The notes: generated by a model from the letters alone, not told the origin. Counted from the first letter of the stretch, positions 8,057-17,839 are shown. The stretch is 56,806 nt of DNA from Flavobacteriales bacterium (GCA_027066995.1 JAMOMQ010000013.1:1-56806); one strand, 5' to 3'. Made by a program: numbers and translations.

Positions 8057-10471
8057 TTAATTTAAATAGTTCATAACTATACGCAACTCGTCCCAACTAT
8101 ATTGCTCTCCGGCTATAACTTTTAATTCGCCTAAACCTTCAAATTGATTGTTTTTAATGATTTGCTTGATCTTATTAAAACGTTCGGGAGTTATCAAATC
8201 GGTTATTTCTATTTTTCTTGTTGAAATGTAGTGAGATAAATGTTTATATATGGTTTGGACGGTTAGTTGACGTTCTTTCGCAATTTCTTCAACGGTTTTG
8301 CCCGATTGAAACATTTTCAAAGATATTTCTTTGGTATTTTTTTTGGTTTTTTTCTTTTCTGTGACATCATTATTCAGACTGATATTGTTGGCAATGCAAT
8401 AAGCTAATATAGTGTCAATTATTTGGTCGCCGTAATTGTTTAATCTTACTTTACCTATTCCATGTATTTTTTTAAGTTGTGCTTTGGTAACAGGCAATTT
8501 TTCACAAAGTTGGTATAATGTTTCTTGGGTAAAAATCTGAAAATGTGGCACATCTTCGGCATAGGCCAATTCGCTTCTCAAGTCTTTTAGAGCATCGAGC
8601 AAATCGACATGTTCTATTGACTTGGCATACGTACGTTTGTTTTTCTTTTTTTCGGGCTGGTGCAGTATGGCTTTGGCGCGGACTTGTAAGTAGTCTTTTA
8701 GTTGAAAGGGTAGGTTTAAATTTTCAAAAATTAAATCCTTTTGTGTTAATTTGAGGTGTACTTCATCATAGAATTTTGAAAAATCTTTTAGCACTTTCTT
8801 GTTATCAATATCAAAAACCATGTTTTTAAAAACAGGCCATAAGGCTGTATTTTGTTGTGTTTTATAGTAATTTAGAGCTTTTGCAATCCGTTCTTGTATT
8901 TTTTTATCATTTTCCGGATGTGAAATTGTCCGGCTCATTTGTTTTAGTTGCAAATCAAATTTTTGTTGAATATCAATCAATTGATTAATAAGTGATTTTA
9001 ATTGCTCTAAAGGTTGTTTTACTTCACCTTGTATGCTTGAAGTATTTTGTTGATAAATGCTTATTAAACGGTTGACGGCATATCTCACTGATGTATAATC
9101 AAATAACTCTTGCAAACTGTCTAAGAAAAAGATTTTTTGAGATGCTTCCAACTGTTGTTTGTCAGGTTGGTTGGCACTGATTTCTCCGGTAAAACCGGTA
9201 ACGCGGCTGTCGTTGATAATACTTTGAGGTTGTATAGGGGTTTTGAGCACCAAACCTTCAAGGGTTTTGCAACGGCTCAGAGCCACATAGGTTTGTCCGT
9301 GTGCAAAGGATAGTTCGGTATCAATAATGGCCTTGTCAAAGGTAAGTCCTTGACTCTTGTGTATGGTAATGGCCCAAGCCAAGCGCAAAGGTATTTGCGA
9401 AAAACTACCTTGCGTTTTTTCTTCTATTTGCTGTGTTTGCGGATTAATTTCGTAAGTGATATTTTCCCAAGTTTCGCGGGTGACTTCTATTTCTTGATCG
9501 TCTCCCGGACATTTAACAAAAATATTTTTATCATCTATAAAGGTGATTTGCCCTATTTTACCATTGTAATACCGTTTATCAAAACTACTGTCATTTTTGA
9601 TAAACATGACTTGTGCGCCTTTTTTTAATGCCAGTTTTTCATCGTTTGGATAGGCATTTTCTGGGAATTTGCCTTCTATATAGGCATGAAAATAATAATT
9701 TTTTCCGGGTAAATTTTCCAATTTTTCACGATTAATTTTTTCAGCCTTATAATTATGTGTGGTCAGTAAAATATATTCTTCTTCGGCTTTGGGCTCAAAC
9801 CCCGGTATGTGTCTTTCATTTAAGAGCCGGGCAGATTTTTTTGTTAATCGATTATTTCTAACTTGGTTTAGAATATTTATAAATGTAGGATCTTCTTGCC
9901 GGTAAATATTTTTTAACTCAATACCGACGGCATTGGCTTGTTGAAAGGCTTTGCTGCTAAAAAAATAAGGTGTTTGATAATATTCTTTAAGCAATTCCCA
10001 TTCTTGTGGTTTTACTACGGGAGACAACTGTTGTAAATCGCCAATCATCAAAACCTGTACACCGCCAAATACTTTATCTCTTTGTTTGTGTCTTCTTAAA
10101 ACCTGATCGATAGCATCAAGCAAGTCGGCACGTACCATACTGATTTCATCTATAATAAGTAAGTCGAGAGACTTGATGATGTCTATCTTTTTTTTACTGA
10201 ATTTTTGCTTAAAGTCACGTTTGATTTTAAATTGAGATCCATCTGGCAAAATGGGACCAAATGGCATTTGAAAAAATGAATGAATAGTGACGCCGCGGGC
10301 ATTAATGGCTGCTACACCGGTAGGGGCAACTACGGCTAAGCGTTTGGGACTTTCGGCTTTGAGCTTGTGTAGAAAGGTGGTTTTGCCGGTGCCTGCTTTG
10401 CCGGTTAAAAAAACATGCCTGTTGGTATGATTGACAAAATCCCAGGCCAATTGCAATTCATAATTTTTCAT
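8057..10471 (-). CDS. PIF1/RecD-type DNA helicase with HRDC and C-terminal HTH
   Basis: An 804-aa SF1 helicase. Near the N-terminus, FLTGKAGTGKTTFLHKL is Walker A (about 20-36), and LLIIDEISMVRADLLD is Walker B (about 104-119). QLSPV, the UvrD_C-like TIHKSQGLTFDKAII and the VALSRCKTLEGL motif VI lie around 370-405. The C-terminal third carries an HRDC-like helical domain (about 600-680, with HIGIGKVRLNNYGDQII-type sequence) and then a helix-turn-helix 40-like domain (about 700-804, SGKTVEEIAKERQLTVQTIY). This architecture is common in Bacteroidota. It probably unwinds DNA 5'-3' in repair or replication-fork processing. It is monocistronic with its own promoter at 10510-10538. Confidence 0.88.
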   Translation of the reverse strand: MKNYELQLAWDFVNHTNRHVFLTGKAGTGKTTFLHKLKAESPKRLAVVAPTGVAAINARGVTIHSFFQMPFGPILPDGSQFKIKRDFKQKFSKKKIDIIKSLDLLIIDEISMVRADLLDAIDQVLRRHKQRDKVFGGVQVLMIGDLQQLSPVVKPQEWELLKEYYQTPYFFSSKAFQQANAVGIELKNIYRQEDPTFINILNQVRNNRLTKKSARLLNERHIPGFEPKAEEEYILLTTHNYKAEKINREKLENLPGKNYYFHAYIEGKFPENAYPNDEKLALKKGAQVMFIKNDSSFDKRYYNGKIGQITFIDDKNIFVKCPGDDQEIEVTRETWENITYEINPQTQQIEEKTQGSFSQIPLRLAWAITIHKSQGLTFDKAIIDTELSFAHGQTYVALSRCKTLEGLVLKTPIQPQSIINDSRVTGFTGEISANQPDKQQLEASQKIFFLDSLQELFDYTSVRYAVNRLISIYQQNTSSIQGEVKQPLEQLKSLINQLIDIQQKFDLQLKQMSRTISHPENDKKIQERIAKALNYYKTQQNTALWPVFKNMVFDIDNKKVLKDFSKFYDEVHLKLTQKDLIFENLNLPFQLKDYLQVRAKAILHQPEKKKNKRTYAKSIEHVDLLDALKDLRSELAYAEDVPHFQIFTQETLYQLCEKLPVTKAQLKKIHGIGKVRLNNYGDQIIDTILAYCIANNISLNNDVTEKKKTKKNTKEISLKMFQSGKTVEEIAKERQLTVQTIYKHLSHYISTRKIEITDLITPERFNKIKQIIKNNQFEGLGELKVIAGEQYSWDELRIVMNYLN

Positions 10472-10509
10472 TTATATAATATATAATGTATAGAAAATGC
10501 TTATTGCAT

Positions 10510-10538
10510 CAAATTTATGAAAAAACCTTGAATTACAA
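10510..10538 (-). promoter_or_regulatory. Bacteroidota-type promoter for the helicase gene
   Basis: On the minus strand, TTG (10538-10536), 18 bp and TAAATTTG (10517-10510) fit the phylum consensus. The start codon lies about 40 bp further on at 10471. Confidence 0.5.
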
Positions 10539-10582
10539 TTCTGTTTATTAATGTTTGATAGAAATGCCGGGCTTATTCATGT

Positions 10583-11431
10583 TTATTTGATGTGTTTATG
10601 GGCATGATATGACGACCGCACCAAGGGGCCGCTTTCTACAAAACGGAAGCCCATGTTCAATCCTATACTTTCGTATTTTTTAAATTCGTCGGGATGTGGG
10701 TAACGCACAACAGGCAAATGCTTGGGGGATGGTTGCAAATATTGTCCAATGGTCATTACATCAACACCAACACCTCTCAGGTCTTTCATAGTTTCGATTA
10801 CTTCGGATTCGGTTTCACCCAGCCCCAACATAATACCGGATTTTGTCCGGTTAATTCCACGATCTTTAAGATATTTAAGAACTTCTAAACTACGGTCATA
10901 TTTGGCTTGTTTGCGTACTTGTTTTGTAAGACGTCGCACGGTTTCCAAATTGTGAGAGACCACTTCGGGTTTTTCTTTGATGATAATATCCAAAAGATTT
11001 TCTTTACCCTGAAAATCCGGAATCAGCGTTTCCATGGTAATACCGGGATTGTATTCCCTTATTTTACGAATGGTTTCGGCCCAAATATTGGCGCCACCAT
11101 CGGACAAGTCGTCACGATCTACAGAGGTTATTACGGCATGTTTGACACCCATCAATTGTATAGACTCGGCCACTTTTACAGGTTCTTTCAAATCGGCAGG
11201 CAGAGGTTTGCCGGTCAACACATTACAAAAGCCGCATGAACGCGTACAAATATTGCCTAAAATCATGAAGGTAGCCGTTCGGTCGCCCCAACATTCTCCC
11301 ATATTGGGACAACGACCGCTACTGCAAATAGTATGTAATTTATGAGTTTCAACTATATCACGCAGCTCTTTAAAGTTATCGCCACTGGGCAATTTTACTT
11401 TGAGCCAATGCGGTTTTCTGGTAGTTTGCAT
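10583..11431 (-). CDS. lipA: Lipoyl synthase
   Basis: A 282-aa radical-SAM enzyme that inserts two sulfurs into protein-bound octanoyl groups to form lipoyl cofactors for pyruvate and 2-oxoglutarate dehydrogenases. Two cysteine sets are visible. The auxiliary 4Fe-4S cluster motif is C-x4-C-x5-C in CSSGRCPNMGEC, and the radical-SAM C-x3-C-x2-C is in CTRSCGFC. Further family blocks are VITSVDRDDLSDGGA, ETLIPDFQG, and the C-terminal SGPLVRSSYHA with its cluster-liganding serine. Length is normal. The gene is monocistronic, divergent from the rhomboid gene and has its own promoter. No lipB lies nearby. Confidence 0.97.
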   Translation of the reverse strand: MQTTRKPHWLKVKLPSGDNFKELRDIVETHKLHTICSSGRCPNMGECWGDRTATFMILGNICTRSCGFCNVLTGKPLPADLKEPVKVAESIQLMGVKHAVITSVDRDDLSDGGANIWAETIRKIREYNPGITMETLIPDFQGKENLLDIIIKEKPEVVSHNLETVRRLTKQVRKQAKYDRSLEVLKYLKDRGINRTKSGIMLGLGETESEVIETMKDLRGVGVDVMTIGQYLQPSPKHLPVVRYPHPDEFKKYESIGLNMGFRFVESGPLVRSSYHAHKHIK

Positions 11432-11475
11432 ATTTTGTTTTAATTTTATAGCCTAAAATATTAAATTAGGAAAGA

Positions 11476-11504
11476 CAAAGTTACGAACTTATACTGAATA
11501 GCAA
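11476..11504 (-). promoter_or_regulatory. Bacteroidota-type promoter for lipA
   Basis: On the minus strand, TTG (11504-11502), 18 bp and TAACTTTG (11483-11476). The -33 element directly abuts the ATG of the divergent rhomboid gene at 11505, so polymerase bound here could affect the start region of that gene. Confidence 0.5.
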
Positions 11505-12191
11505 ATGACTAAAAACGACAAGTCGGAAAAAAAACTGGCCTATTACTTATTTTACCCTTTGTTGATTGTATTTTTTATGTGGTTGGTTTTTTGGGTTGAA
11601 GACACTTTTCATTTTAATTTTAACCGGTTTGGTATTTACCCGCACCGGATGTCCGGCTTACGTGGTATTTTATTTTCACCTTTTATTCATGCCGGATTTA
11701 AGCATATTTTTAACAATACCATTCCGCTTTTTGTTTTGTTGTCGTTTTTGTTTTATCACTACCGACGTGTTGCTTGGCAAGTGCTTTTTTGGGGTTTTTT
11801 AATGACAGGATTTTTGACATGGCTTACCGGTCGGCCGTCTTATCACATAGGTATGAGCGGTATCAATTATATGTTGATATCATTTTTGTTTTTTACCGGT
11901 GTTTTTATCGGATATTACCGGTTGATTGCCGTTTCACTTATTATTGTGTTTTTGTATGGAAGCTTGGTCTGGTTTATGTTCCCCATTGTAGAGCGTATGT
12001 CGTGGGAAGGACATTTATCCGGTTTTGTTACCGGGGTGGTATTGGCTTATCTTTTTAGTAAAAAACTAAAGAAACAATATGATATTGAAAAATCTGTAAA
12101 AATATACCCCGAGGATAAAGTCTTTTTAAGTCATTTTGATGAAAACGGTAATTTTATAGAAAAAGATGAGAATAATTCTCAAAATACGTAA
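11505..12191 (+). CDS. Rhomboid-family intramembrane serine protease
   Basis: A 228-aa, roughly six-helix membrane protein. Rhomboid landmarks are present: the loop/first-helix region around FIHAGFKHIFNNTIPLFVL with its conserved His-Asn, the catalytic-serine motif GMSG in HIGMSGINYM, and the second catalytic residue, His, in EGHLSGFVTGVVLAY. Rhomboids cleave transmembrane substrates inside the bilayer, and the natural substrate is unknown. A charged cytoplasmic tail of about 45 residues follows the last helix. The gene is divergent from lipA with only 73 bp between start codons, and 203 bp separate it from gldJ. Confidence 0.88.
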   Translation: MTKNDKSEKKLAYYLFYPLLIVFFMWLVFWVEDTFHFNFNRFGIYPHRMSGLRGILFSPFIHAGFKHIFNNTIPLFVLLSFLFYHYRRVAWQVLFWGFLMTGFLTWLTGRPSYHIGMSGINYMLISFLFFTGVFIGYYRLIAVSLIIVFLYGSLVWFMFPIVERMSWEGHLSGFVTGVVLAYLFSKKLKKQYDIEKSVKIYPEDKVFLSHFDENGNFIEKDENNSQNT

Positions 12192-12240
12192 AACTTTAAA
12201 TGGATTATGCAATAATAAATCAAAAAAAAAGTTTGTATAG

Positions 12241-12270
12241 TTGCAACATTTAAAATTAATATTATCTTTG
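12241..12270 (+). promoter_or_regulatory. Bacteroidota-type promoter for gldJ
   Basis: TTG (12241-12243), 19 bp and TATCTTTG (12263-12270) fit the phylum consensus exactly. The gldJ ATG lies 125 bp downstream at 12395, leaving a long leader of about 115 nt in which no clear structure was recognised. Confidence 0.6.
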
Positions 12271-12394
12271 CATTTGTGATTCTATATAATGTTCAAAAGA
12301 ATCAAAAGAGTTAAAATGAATTGGATGTTTTTAATTACTTGTTGAAAATCAAGTATTTAAGTTATAAATAAGACATAATAAATTAAGTAATAAT

Positions 12395-14050
12395 ATGAAA
12401 AAAAGATTTTTATTTGGTATCTTTTCCTTGCTCATGTTGGGCTTTTTAGTAACCGGTTGTTCTACACAATCTAACGACTTTAAGGTATCTCGAGGTACGG
12501 GTCGTAGTATGAATGGTAAAGAAGGTGGTTACAAGTTTAATCCCAGATTTAAAAACCAGATTACGGCACCGGGCTTGGTTTTTGTCGAAGGTGGCACTTT
12601 TACTTTCGGCGAAGTGCAAGATGATGTGATGAATGATTGGAATAATGTGCCTAATCAACAGCATGTCCGGTCTTTTTATATGGATGAAACAGAGGTTACC
12701 AATTTAATGTATCTGGAATATTTGGATTGGTTAAAAAAGGTTTTTCCTGCCGACGATCCAAAATATAGAAACATATATAAAGGTGCTTTGCCCGACACTA
12801 TGGTTTGGCGCACCCCCTTAGGGTTTAATGACGATTTGGTTAATAATTATTTGCGTCATCCTGCTTATGCACTGTATCCGGTTGTTGGTGTTAATTGGAT
12901 ACAAGCCGTGCAATATTGTAACTGGAGAACAGACAGGGTGAATGAATACCAATTATATAAAGCCGGAAAATTAAACATTGAGGCGTTGGATCATCCCAAT
13001 GCGGACGCTTTGTTTAGTACCGAAACCTATTTAACCGCACCCGAGTTGGCTTTTGACGGTGATACAGAAATGTTTTACAGAAGCAGTAAAAGAAAGAAAA
13101 ACGATACCATGTTGAATGTGGTCAACCGCTCGTCGGGTATTATTTTACCTTCTTACAGATTACCCACCGAAGTAGAATGGGAATATGCCGCTAAAGCCGA
13201 TATCGGTTTAAGAGAATTTAATACGCTTAAAGGCCGCAAAATTTACCCGTGGAAAGGCACTTCTACCAGAAATTTGAAGAAAGGCAAAAACAGAGGTAAA
13301 GAAATGGCTAACTTTAAAATAGATGATGGTAATTATGACGGTTTGGCCGGTTGGGCTGACGATGCAGCTGATATTACCGCACCGGTTAAAACATATCCGC
13401 CGAATGATTTCGGTTTGTATGACATGGCGGGTAATGTTAATGAATGGGTAGCTGATGTTTACCGTCAAATTATAGATGATGAAGCCAATGATTTTAACTA
13501 CTACAGAGGTAATGTTTATACCAAGCAAGCATTTGATGAAAACGGTGAGTTAATTATTATCACTACCGACTCCATACCTATGGATACTTTGCCCAATGGT
13601 AAAATCATAGTAAGTCAATTACCAGGTTCTCCCGGAAAAAAACTGATTGATGACAATGAATTATATTTAAGACAAAATTTTGATCGGGCAGATAACAGAG
13701 ACTTTAGAGATGGTGATATTGAATCTTCAAGAAGCTATTTGAAAGAAAAAGAAGATATAGAATCGGATCCTTCCTTAAGAATGTATAATGCTCCTAAGCA
13801 TGAAGTTTATGCTGATTCTACCAGTTTGGTCAAAAACTATGACAAATCTAACAATCGATCTACTTTGATTGACAATGAAGTTAGAGTCATTAAAGGAGGT
13901 TCATGGAGAGATAGAGCTTATTGGTTAGACCCTGCTCAACGACGTTTTTATCCGCAATATTTGTCTCGCAACGATATTGGATTTAGATGTGCTATGTCAA
14001 GGGTGGGAAATAAATCTATTAAAAAATCCTTTAGAAGACCGGTTAATTAA
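12395..14050 (+). CDS. gldJ: Gliding motility/T9SS lipoprotein GldJ
   Basis: A 551-aa lipoprotein: signal peptide with lipobox LVTGC (Cys22), then an FGE/SUMF1-type sulfatase-modifying fold. That fold is marked by FVEGGTFTFG, YMDETEVTN, YPVVGVNWIQAVQYCNWR, LPTEVEWEYAAK, MAGNVNEWVADVY and the final IKGGSWRDRAYWLDPAQR...IGFRCAMS. GldJ is an outer-membrane-associated lipoprotein needed for gliding and for stability of other Gld proteins, and is a paralogue of GldK. Length (551 aa against about 560 in Flavobacterium) and the insert between the two FGE halves separate it from GldK. It is monocistronic with its own promoter and a terminator at 14072-14103. Sitting directly beside topA-gldKLMN is unusual compared with F. 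johnsoniae. Confidence 0.92.
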   Translation: MKKRFLFGIFSLLMLGFLVTGCSTQSNDFKVSRGTGRSMNGKEGGYKFNPRFKNQITAPGLVFVEGGTFTFGEVQDDVMNDWNNVPNQQHVRSFYMDETEVTNLMYLEYLDWLKKVFPADDPKYRNIYKGALPDTMVWRTPLGFNDDLVNNYLRHPAYALYPVVGVNWIQAVQYCNWRTDRVNEYQLYKAGKLNIEALDHPNADALFSTETYLTAPELAFDGDTEMFYRSSKRKKNDTMLNVVNRSSGIILPSYRLPTEVEWEYAAKADIGLREFNTLKGRKIYPWKGTSTRNLKKGKNRGKEMANFKIDDGNYDGLAGWADDAADITAPVKTYPPNDFGLYDMAGNVNEWVADVYRQIIDDEANDFNYYRGNVYTKQAFDENGELIIITTDSIPMDTLPNGKIIVSQLPGSPGKKLIDDNELYLRQNFDRADNRDFRDGDIESSRSYLKEKEDIESDPSLRMYNAPKHEVYADSTSLVKNYDKSNNRSTLIDNEVRVIKGGSWRDRAYWLDPAQRRFYPQYLSRNDIGFRCAMSRVGNKSIKKSFRRPVN

Positions 14051-14071
14051 TCATTAACATAACATTATTTT

Positions 14072-14103
14072 AAAGTCGGGGTTTTTGCTCCGGCTTTATT
14101 TTT
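14072..14103 (+). terminator. Rho-independent terminator after gldJ
   Basis: Arms AAAGTCGG (14072-14079) and CCGGCTTT (14090-14097), with one G-U pair, enclose a T-rich loop and are followed by TTTATTTTT. It lies 21 bp after the gldJ stop. Confidence 0.85.
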
Positions 14104-14143
14104 ACCTATTATTTTTTATCTTACCTTTGCAAAAAAATTATTT

Positions 14144-16579
14144 ATGAGTAAAAAGTTAGTCATCGTTGAGTCACCAGCCAAAGCCAAAACAATCAAAAAA
14201 TTTCTTGGAAAAGATTATGATGTTGAGTCCAGTTACGGGCATGTAGCTGATTTGCCTTCTAAAGAAATTGGTATAGATTTGGAAAGTTTTACGCCAAAAT
14301 ATATAGTTTCAAAAGATAAAAAGGATGTCATTAAAAAACTTAAAAAATTATCAGATAAAGCCGAAGAAGTTTTACTGGCAAGTGATGAGGACCGTGAAGG
14401 AGAGGCTATTGCTTGGCATTTAAAAAATCAATTAAAACTCAAAGACGACAAAACCAACAGGATTGTTTTTCATGAAATTACCGAGAAAGCGATTAAAAAT
14501 GCCATAGAAAATCCCAGAGATATTAACTATAATTTGGTCGATGCACAGCAAGCCCGGCGTTTGTTAGACAGATTGGTGGGATATGAACTATCTCCCATTT
14601 TATGGAGAAAAATTAAAAAAGGTTTATCTGCGGGAAGGGTTCAGTCTGTAGCCGCACGCTTGATAGTTGACCGTGAAAATGAAATTCGTTCACATCAATC
14701 GAAAAGCACTTTTAAGGTTACCGGTAATTTTTCCAATCAAGATAATCATAGTTTTGATGCTACTTTAGAAAAAGAATTTGTGTCGGAGAAAGAAGTTGAG
14801 CAATTTCTTGAAGACATTAAATCGGCACATTACAAAGTTGCGGATATATCGACCAAAGCCGCCAAAAAATCACCGGCGCCCCCTTTTACCACTTCAACGC
14901 TGCAACAGGAGGCGGCCAGAAAATTAGGGTTTAGTGTATCCAAAACCATGATGCTGGCTCAAAAACTTTACGAAAACGGTTTTATTACTTACATGAGAAC
15001 CGATAGTGTTAATTTATCTCAAGAGGCCAAAAAACAAGCCGTTGAAATGATTACCAAAACTTTTGGTAAAAATTATAGTAAAACACGAAATTATAAAACA
15101 AAGTCAAAAGGTGCACAAGAAGCACATGAGGCCATTCGTCCGACCTTAATATCAAGACGCGAAATTAATGCCGATTTTGACTCAAATCGTTTGTATGACC
15201 TGATTTGGAAACGTACTGTTGCTTCTCAAATGACCGAAGCTAATATTGACCGTACCACCGTTAAAATAGAAAACGATAAAGTAAAGCATCTGTTTGTTGC
15301 CAAAGGAGAAGTTATTGTTTTTGACGGTTTTTTGCGTCTGTATCAAGAGTCCAAAGATCAAAACGACGAGTCAGAGTTTAAAGGACATTTGCCCAAACTT
15401 AAAAAAGGTGAGGGCTTAAAAGAAAATTATATAGAAGTTACTCAAAAATTTTCACGCCCGCCGGCACGTTACAACGAGGCAGCGCTGGTTAAAAAAATGG
15501 AAGAACTCGGTATAGGACGTCCTTCTACTTATGCTCCCACTATTTCAACCATACAAAAAAGAGGTTATGTGGAGAAAAAAAATATAGAACCACAACAACG
15601 TAAAGTTACCAAATGGTATTTGGAAAACGGTGTTATATCAAAAAAAAATGTAACGGAAACATATGGTAATGAAAAAAATAAATTGGTGCCTACTGACATA
15701 GGCATAGTGGTGAATGACTTTTTAATTCAACATTTTGATCATATTCTCGATTATAACTTTACCGCCAGTATAGAAGCGGAACTTGATAAAATAGCCGAAG
15801 GTAAAAAAGCTTGGAAGAAAACATTGAAAGAATTTTATCAAGAATTTCATCCCGTAGTAGAAGACGTTGCCAAAAATGCAGTTAGAGCCAGAGGAGAACG
15901 TTTGTTAGGAAAAGATCCTAAAACCGGTAAAAATGTTTATGTCAAAATCGGGCAATATGGCCCTTTAGTGCAGATTGGTGAATCTAATGAAGAAGAAAAA
16001 CCGGTATTTGCAGGGGCACCTCAAGGTGTCAGCTTAAGTGATATCACTTTGGAACAGGCATTAGCTATGTTTCAATTTCCCAAAAATATAGGTCGTTACC
16101 AAGATAAGGACGTAGTTATTGCAACCGGCAGATATGGTCCGTATATAATTTACGACTCAAAATTTATATCCATTCCTAAAAACATGGATCCATTGAGTAT
16201 TACCTTGCCGCAAGCCATTGATTTGATACAAAAAAAACAAAAAGCAGATGAACCCATAGCTACCTATGACGGTAAGCCTGTCTATAAAGGTAAAGGACGG
16301 TTCGGACCATTTATCAAATGGAATGAACTGTTTATTAATGTGCCTAAAAAATATAATTTTGACCAGTTGACAGAAGATGATATCACTACATTGATTAAAA
16401 ACAAAATCAAAAAGGAAAAAGAAAAGATGGTCAAAGTTTGGCCGGAAGAAGGAATCAGCCTTCAAAAAGGAAAATGGGGACGATTGGTTATTGTTAAAGG
16501 CAAAAAGAAAGTAATGCTGCCAAAAGGAACAGATCCTGAAACCATTACACTAGAAGTGGCTAAGAAAAATATAAAATAA
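14144..16579 (+). CDS. topA: DNA topoisomerase I (type IA)
   Basis: An 811-aa enzyme that relaxes negative supercoils by single-strand passage. The N-terminal Toprim domain starts LVIVESPAKAKTIKKFLG and contains the metal-binding SDEDREGEAIAWH. The active-site tyrosine is Tyr283 in GFITYMRTDSVNLS. The C-terminal third lacks zinc-finger cysteines. Instead it carries several repeats of the 'topoisomerase C-terminal repeat' type (KIGQYGPLVQIG, ATGRYGPYIIYD, GKGRFGPFIKWN, KGKWGRLVIVKG), as is usual in Bacteroidota. A -7-like box TACCTTTG lies at 14122-14129, but without a well-spaced -33. The next gene starts 8 bp after the stop, so topA and the arginase-fold gene are co-transcribed. Confidence 0.97.
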   Translation: MSKKLVIVESPAKAKTIKKFLGKDYDVESSYGHVADLPSKEIGIDLESFTPKYIVSKDKKDVIKKLKKLSDKAEEVLLASDEDREGEAIAWHLKNQLKLKDDKTNRIVFHEITEKAIKNAIENPRDINYNLVDAQQARRLLDRLVGYELSPILWRKIKKGLSAGRVQSVAARLIVDRENEIRSHQSKSTFKVTGNFSNQDNHSFDATLEKEFVSEKEVEQFLEDIKSAHYKVADISTKAAKKSPAPPFTTSTLQQEAARKLGFSVSKTMMLAQKLYENGFITYMRTDSVNLSQEAKKQAVEMITKTFGKNYSKTRNYKTKSKGAQEAHEAIRPTLISRREINADFDSNRLYDLIWKRTVASQMTEANIDRTTVKIENDKVKHLFVAKGEVIVFDGFLRLYQESKDQNDESEFKGHLPKLKKGEGLKENYIEVTQKFSRPPARYNEAALVKKMEELGIGRPSTYAPTISTIQKRGYVEKKNIEPQQRKVTKWYLENGVISKKNVTETYGNEKNKLVPTDIGIVVNDFLIQHFDHILDYNFTASIEAELDKIAEGKKAWKKTLKEFYQEFHPVVEDVAKNAVRARGERLLGKDPKTGKNVYVKIGQYGPLVQIGESNEEEKPVFAGAPQGVSLSDITLEQALAMFQFPKNIGRYQDKDVVIATGRYGPYIIYDSKFISIPKNMDPLSITLPQAIDLIQKKQKADEPIATYDGKPVYKGKGRFGPFIKWNELFINVPKKYNFDQLTEDDITTLIKNKIKKEKEKMVKVWPEEGISLQKGKWGRLVIVKGKKKVMLPKGTDPETITLEVAKKNIK

Positions 16580-16587
16580 CTTTTGCC

Positions 16588-17727
16588 ATGTTTTCATTGT
16601 TAAAGCCGTTAAATCTTCAATATGATTTTGAAGCCGCTGACGCATATGCGCAAATTGGAAGTTTGATTGATGTATATACCATTGATTATCAACCGGATTT
16701 GTCAGCAGCTGATTTGGTTATAATAGGAGTGGAAGAACAGCGCAATGCCATTAATAATGACGGCGTAAAGTATGCCCCTGATGTTATAAGGACAGCTTTT
16801 TACAATTTATACCCCGGAGAATGGCATCTTAAAATAGCAGATATTGGCAATCTTGTTATATCCGATAATATAAAGGAGACATATGAACATTTACACCAAA
16901 TATTAGATGGATTACCTCAAGATACAAACATCATATTATTAGGAGGATCACAAGATTTGACGGTAGCGCTTACAAATTTTTATGATCAAAACAATAAACC
17001 TTATAATTTGTCCGTTATAGATGCGTTTATTGATAGTTCTTTATTGGATCAGGATATTGATAATGAAAATTATTTAACCTATATTTTAGGCAAGCCGGAT
17101 GTGTTATTACATAATTTGAGTTTATTTGGTATTCAAACCTATTACAATCATCCGTCAAAATTTAAAATGTTTGATCAGTTATATGTCGATTATTATAAAT
17201 TAGGCGAAATACAAAACAACATACAAGAACTGGAACCTGAAATAAGAGAAGCAGATATTGTCAGTATTGACATTAGAAGTATAAGATATGCCGATATGCC
17301 GGCACATGTCAGCAGTCAGCCTAACGGTTTGACGGGATTGGAAATTTGTAAAATAAGTAGAATGGCCGGTATTGCTAGTAATAACAGAATTTTAGGAATG
17401 TTTGAATATAACCCTATGTATGACAAAAACAATACCGGTGCAAATTTGGCGGCACAAGTATTATGGTATTATGTAGAAGGAAAAAATATTTATCAGAACG
17501 ATTATCCTAAAATATCCAAAGAAACATTGTTGAAGTTTTATGTGGAAAATGAAGTGTTGAAATTGGTGTTTTATAAGAATCCGGAAACTAACAGATGGTG
17601 GGTGGAAATTCCAAAAATAACACCACAATCTTTGTTGTTTGCTTGTTCAGAAACAGATTATCAAGCAGCTTTGAAAATGAAGATGAGCTCCCGGCTTTAT
17701 AGAATTATTAATAAAATGTCCGTATGA
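16588..17727 (+). CDS. Arginase/formimidoylglutamase-fold protein, probably inactive
   Basis: A 379-aa protein with the overall ureohydrolase layout, usually annotated as formimidoylglutamase next to gldK in Flavobacteriia. The manganese-ligand motifs are broken. The GGxH motif is GGSQD (His replaced by Gln122). DAHxD is DAFID (His replaced by Phe147, with Asp145 and Asp149 kept). SxDxDxxDP is SIDIRS (Asp228 kept, second Asp replaced by Arg230). Three of six canonical ligands are gone, so hydrolysis of guanidino or formimino substrates is unlikely. The family also has an extra C-terminal segment. It is co-transcribed with topA, and gldK follows after 191 bp with its own promoter. A structural or regulatory role linked to gliding/T9SS is inferred. 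Confidence 0.8.
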   Translation: MFSLLKPLNLQYDFEAADAYAQIGSLIDVYTIDYQPDLSAADLVIIGVEEQRNAINNDGVKYAPDVIRTAFYNLYPGEWHLKIADIGNLVISDNIKETYEHLHQILDGLPQDTNIILLGGSQDLTVALTNFYDQNNKPYNLSVIDAFIDSSLLDQDIDNENYLTYILGKPDVLLHNLSLFGIQTYYNHPSKFKMFDQLYVDYYKLGEIQNNIQELEPEIREADIVSIDIRSIRYADMPAHVSSQPNGLTGLEICKISRMAGIASNNRILGMFEYNPMYDKNNTGANLAAQVLWYYVEGKNIYQNDYPKISKETLLKFYVENEVLKLVFYKNPETNRWWVEIPKITPQSLLFACSETDYQAALKMKMSSRLYRIINKMSV

Positions 17728-17839
17728 TACGTGAATTTTAAGAAATATCCGAGAGTTCTAAAAATTTTAATTAAATATGACATAAAACACTTTAAATATT
17801 GATAAAAAAGAACACAAGTGAATAATAATTGAGAAAAAT

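Noticed and set aside
10694-11345. Several ORFs of 64-110 aa on the plus strand across lipA
   Set aside because: They are antisense to a clearly conserved enzyme with intact motifs, overlap each other in different frames and show no recognisable protein features.
16588-17727. Active formimidoylglutamase of a histidine-utilisation operon
   Set aside because: Metal ligands are missing and no hut genes are adjacent.
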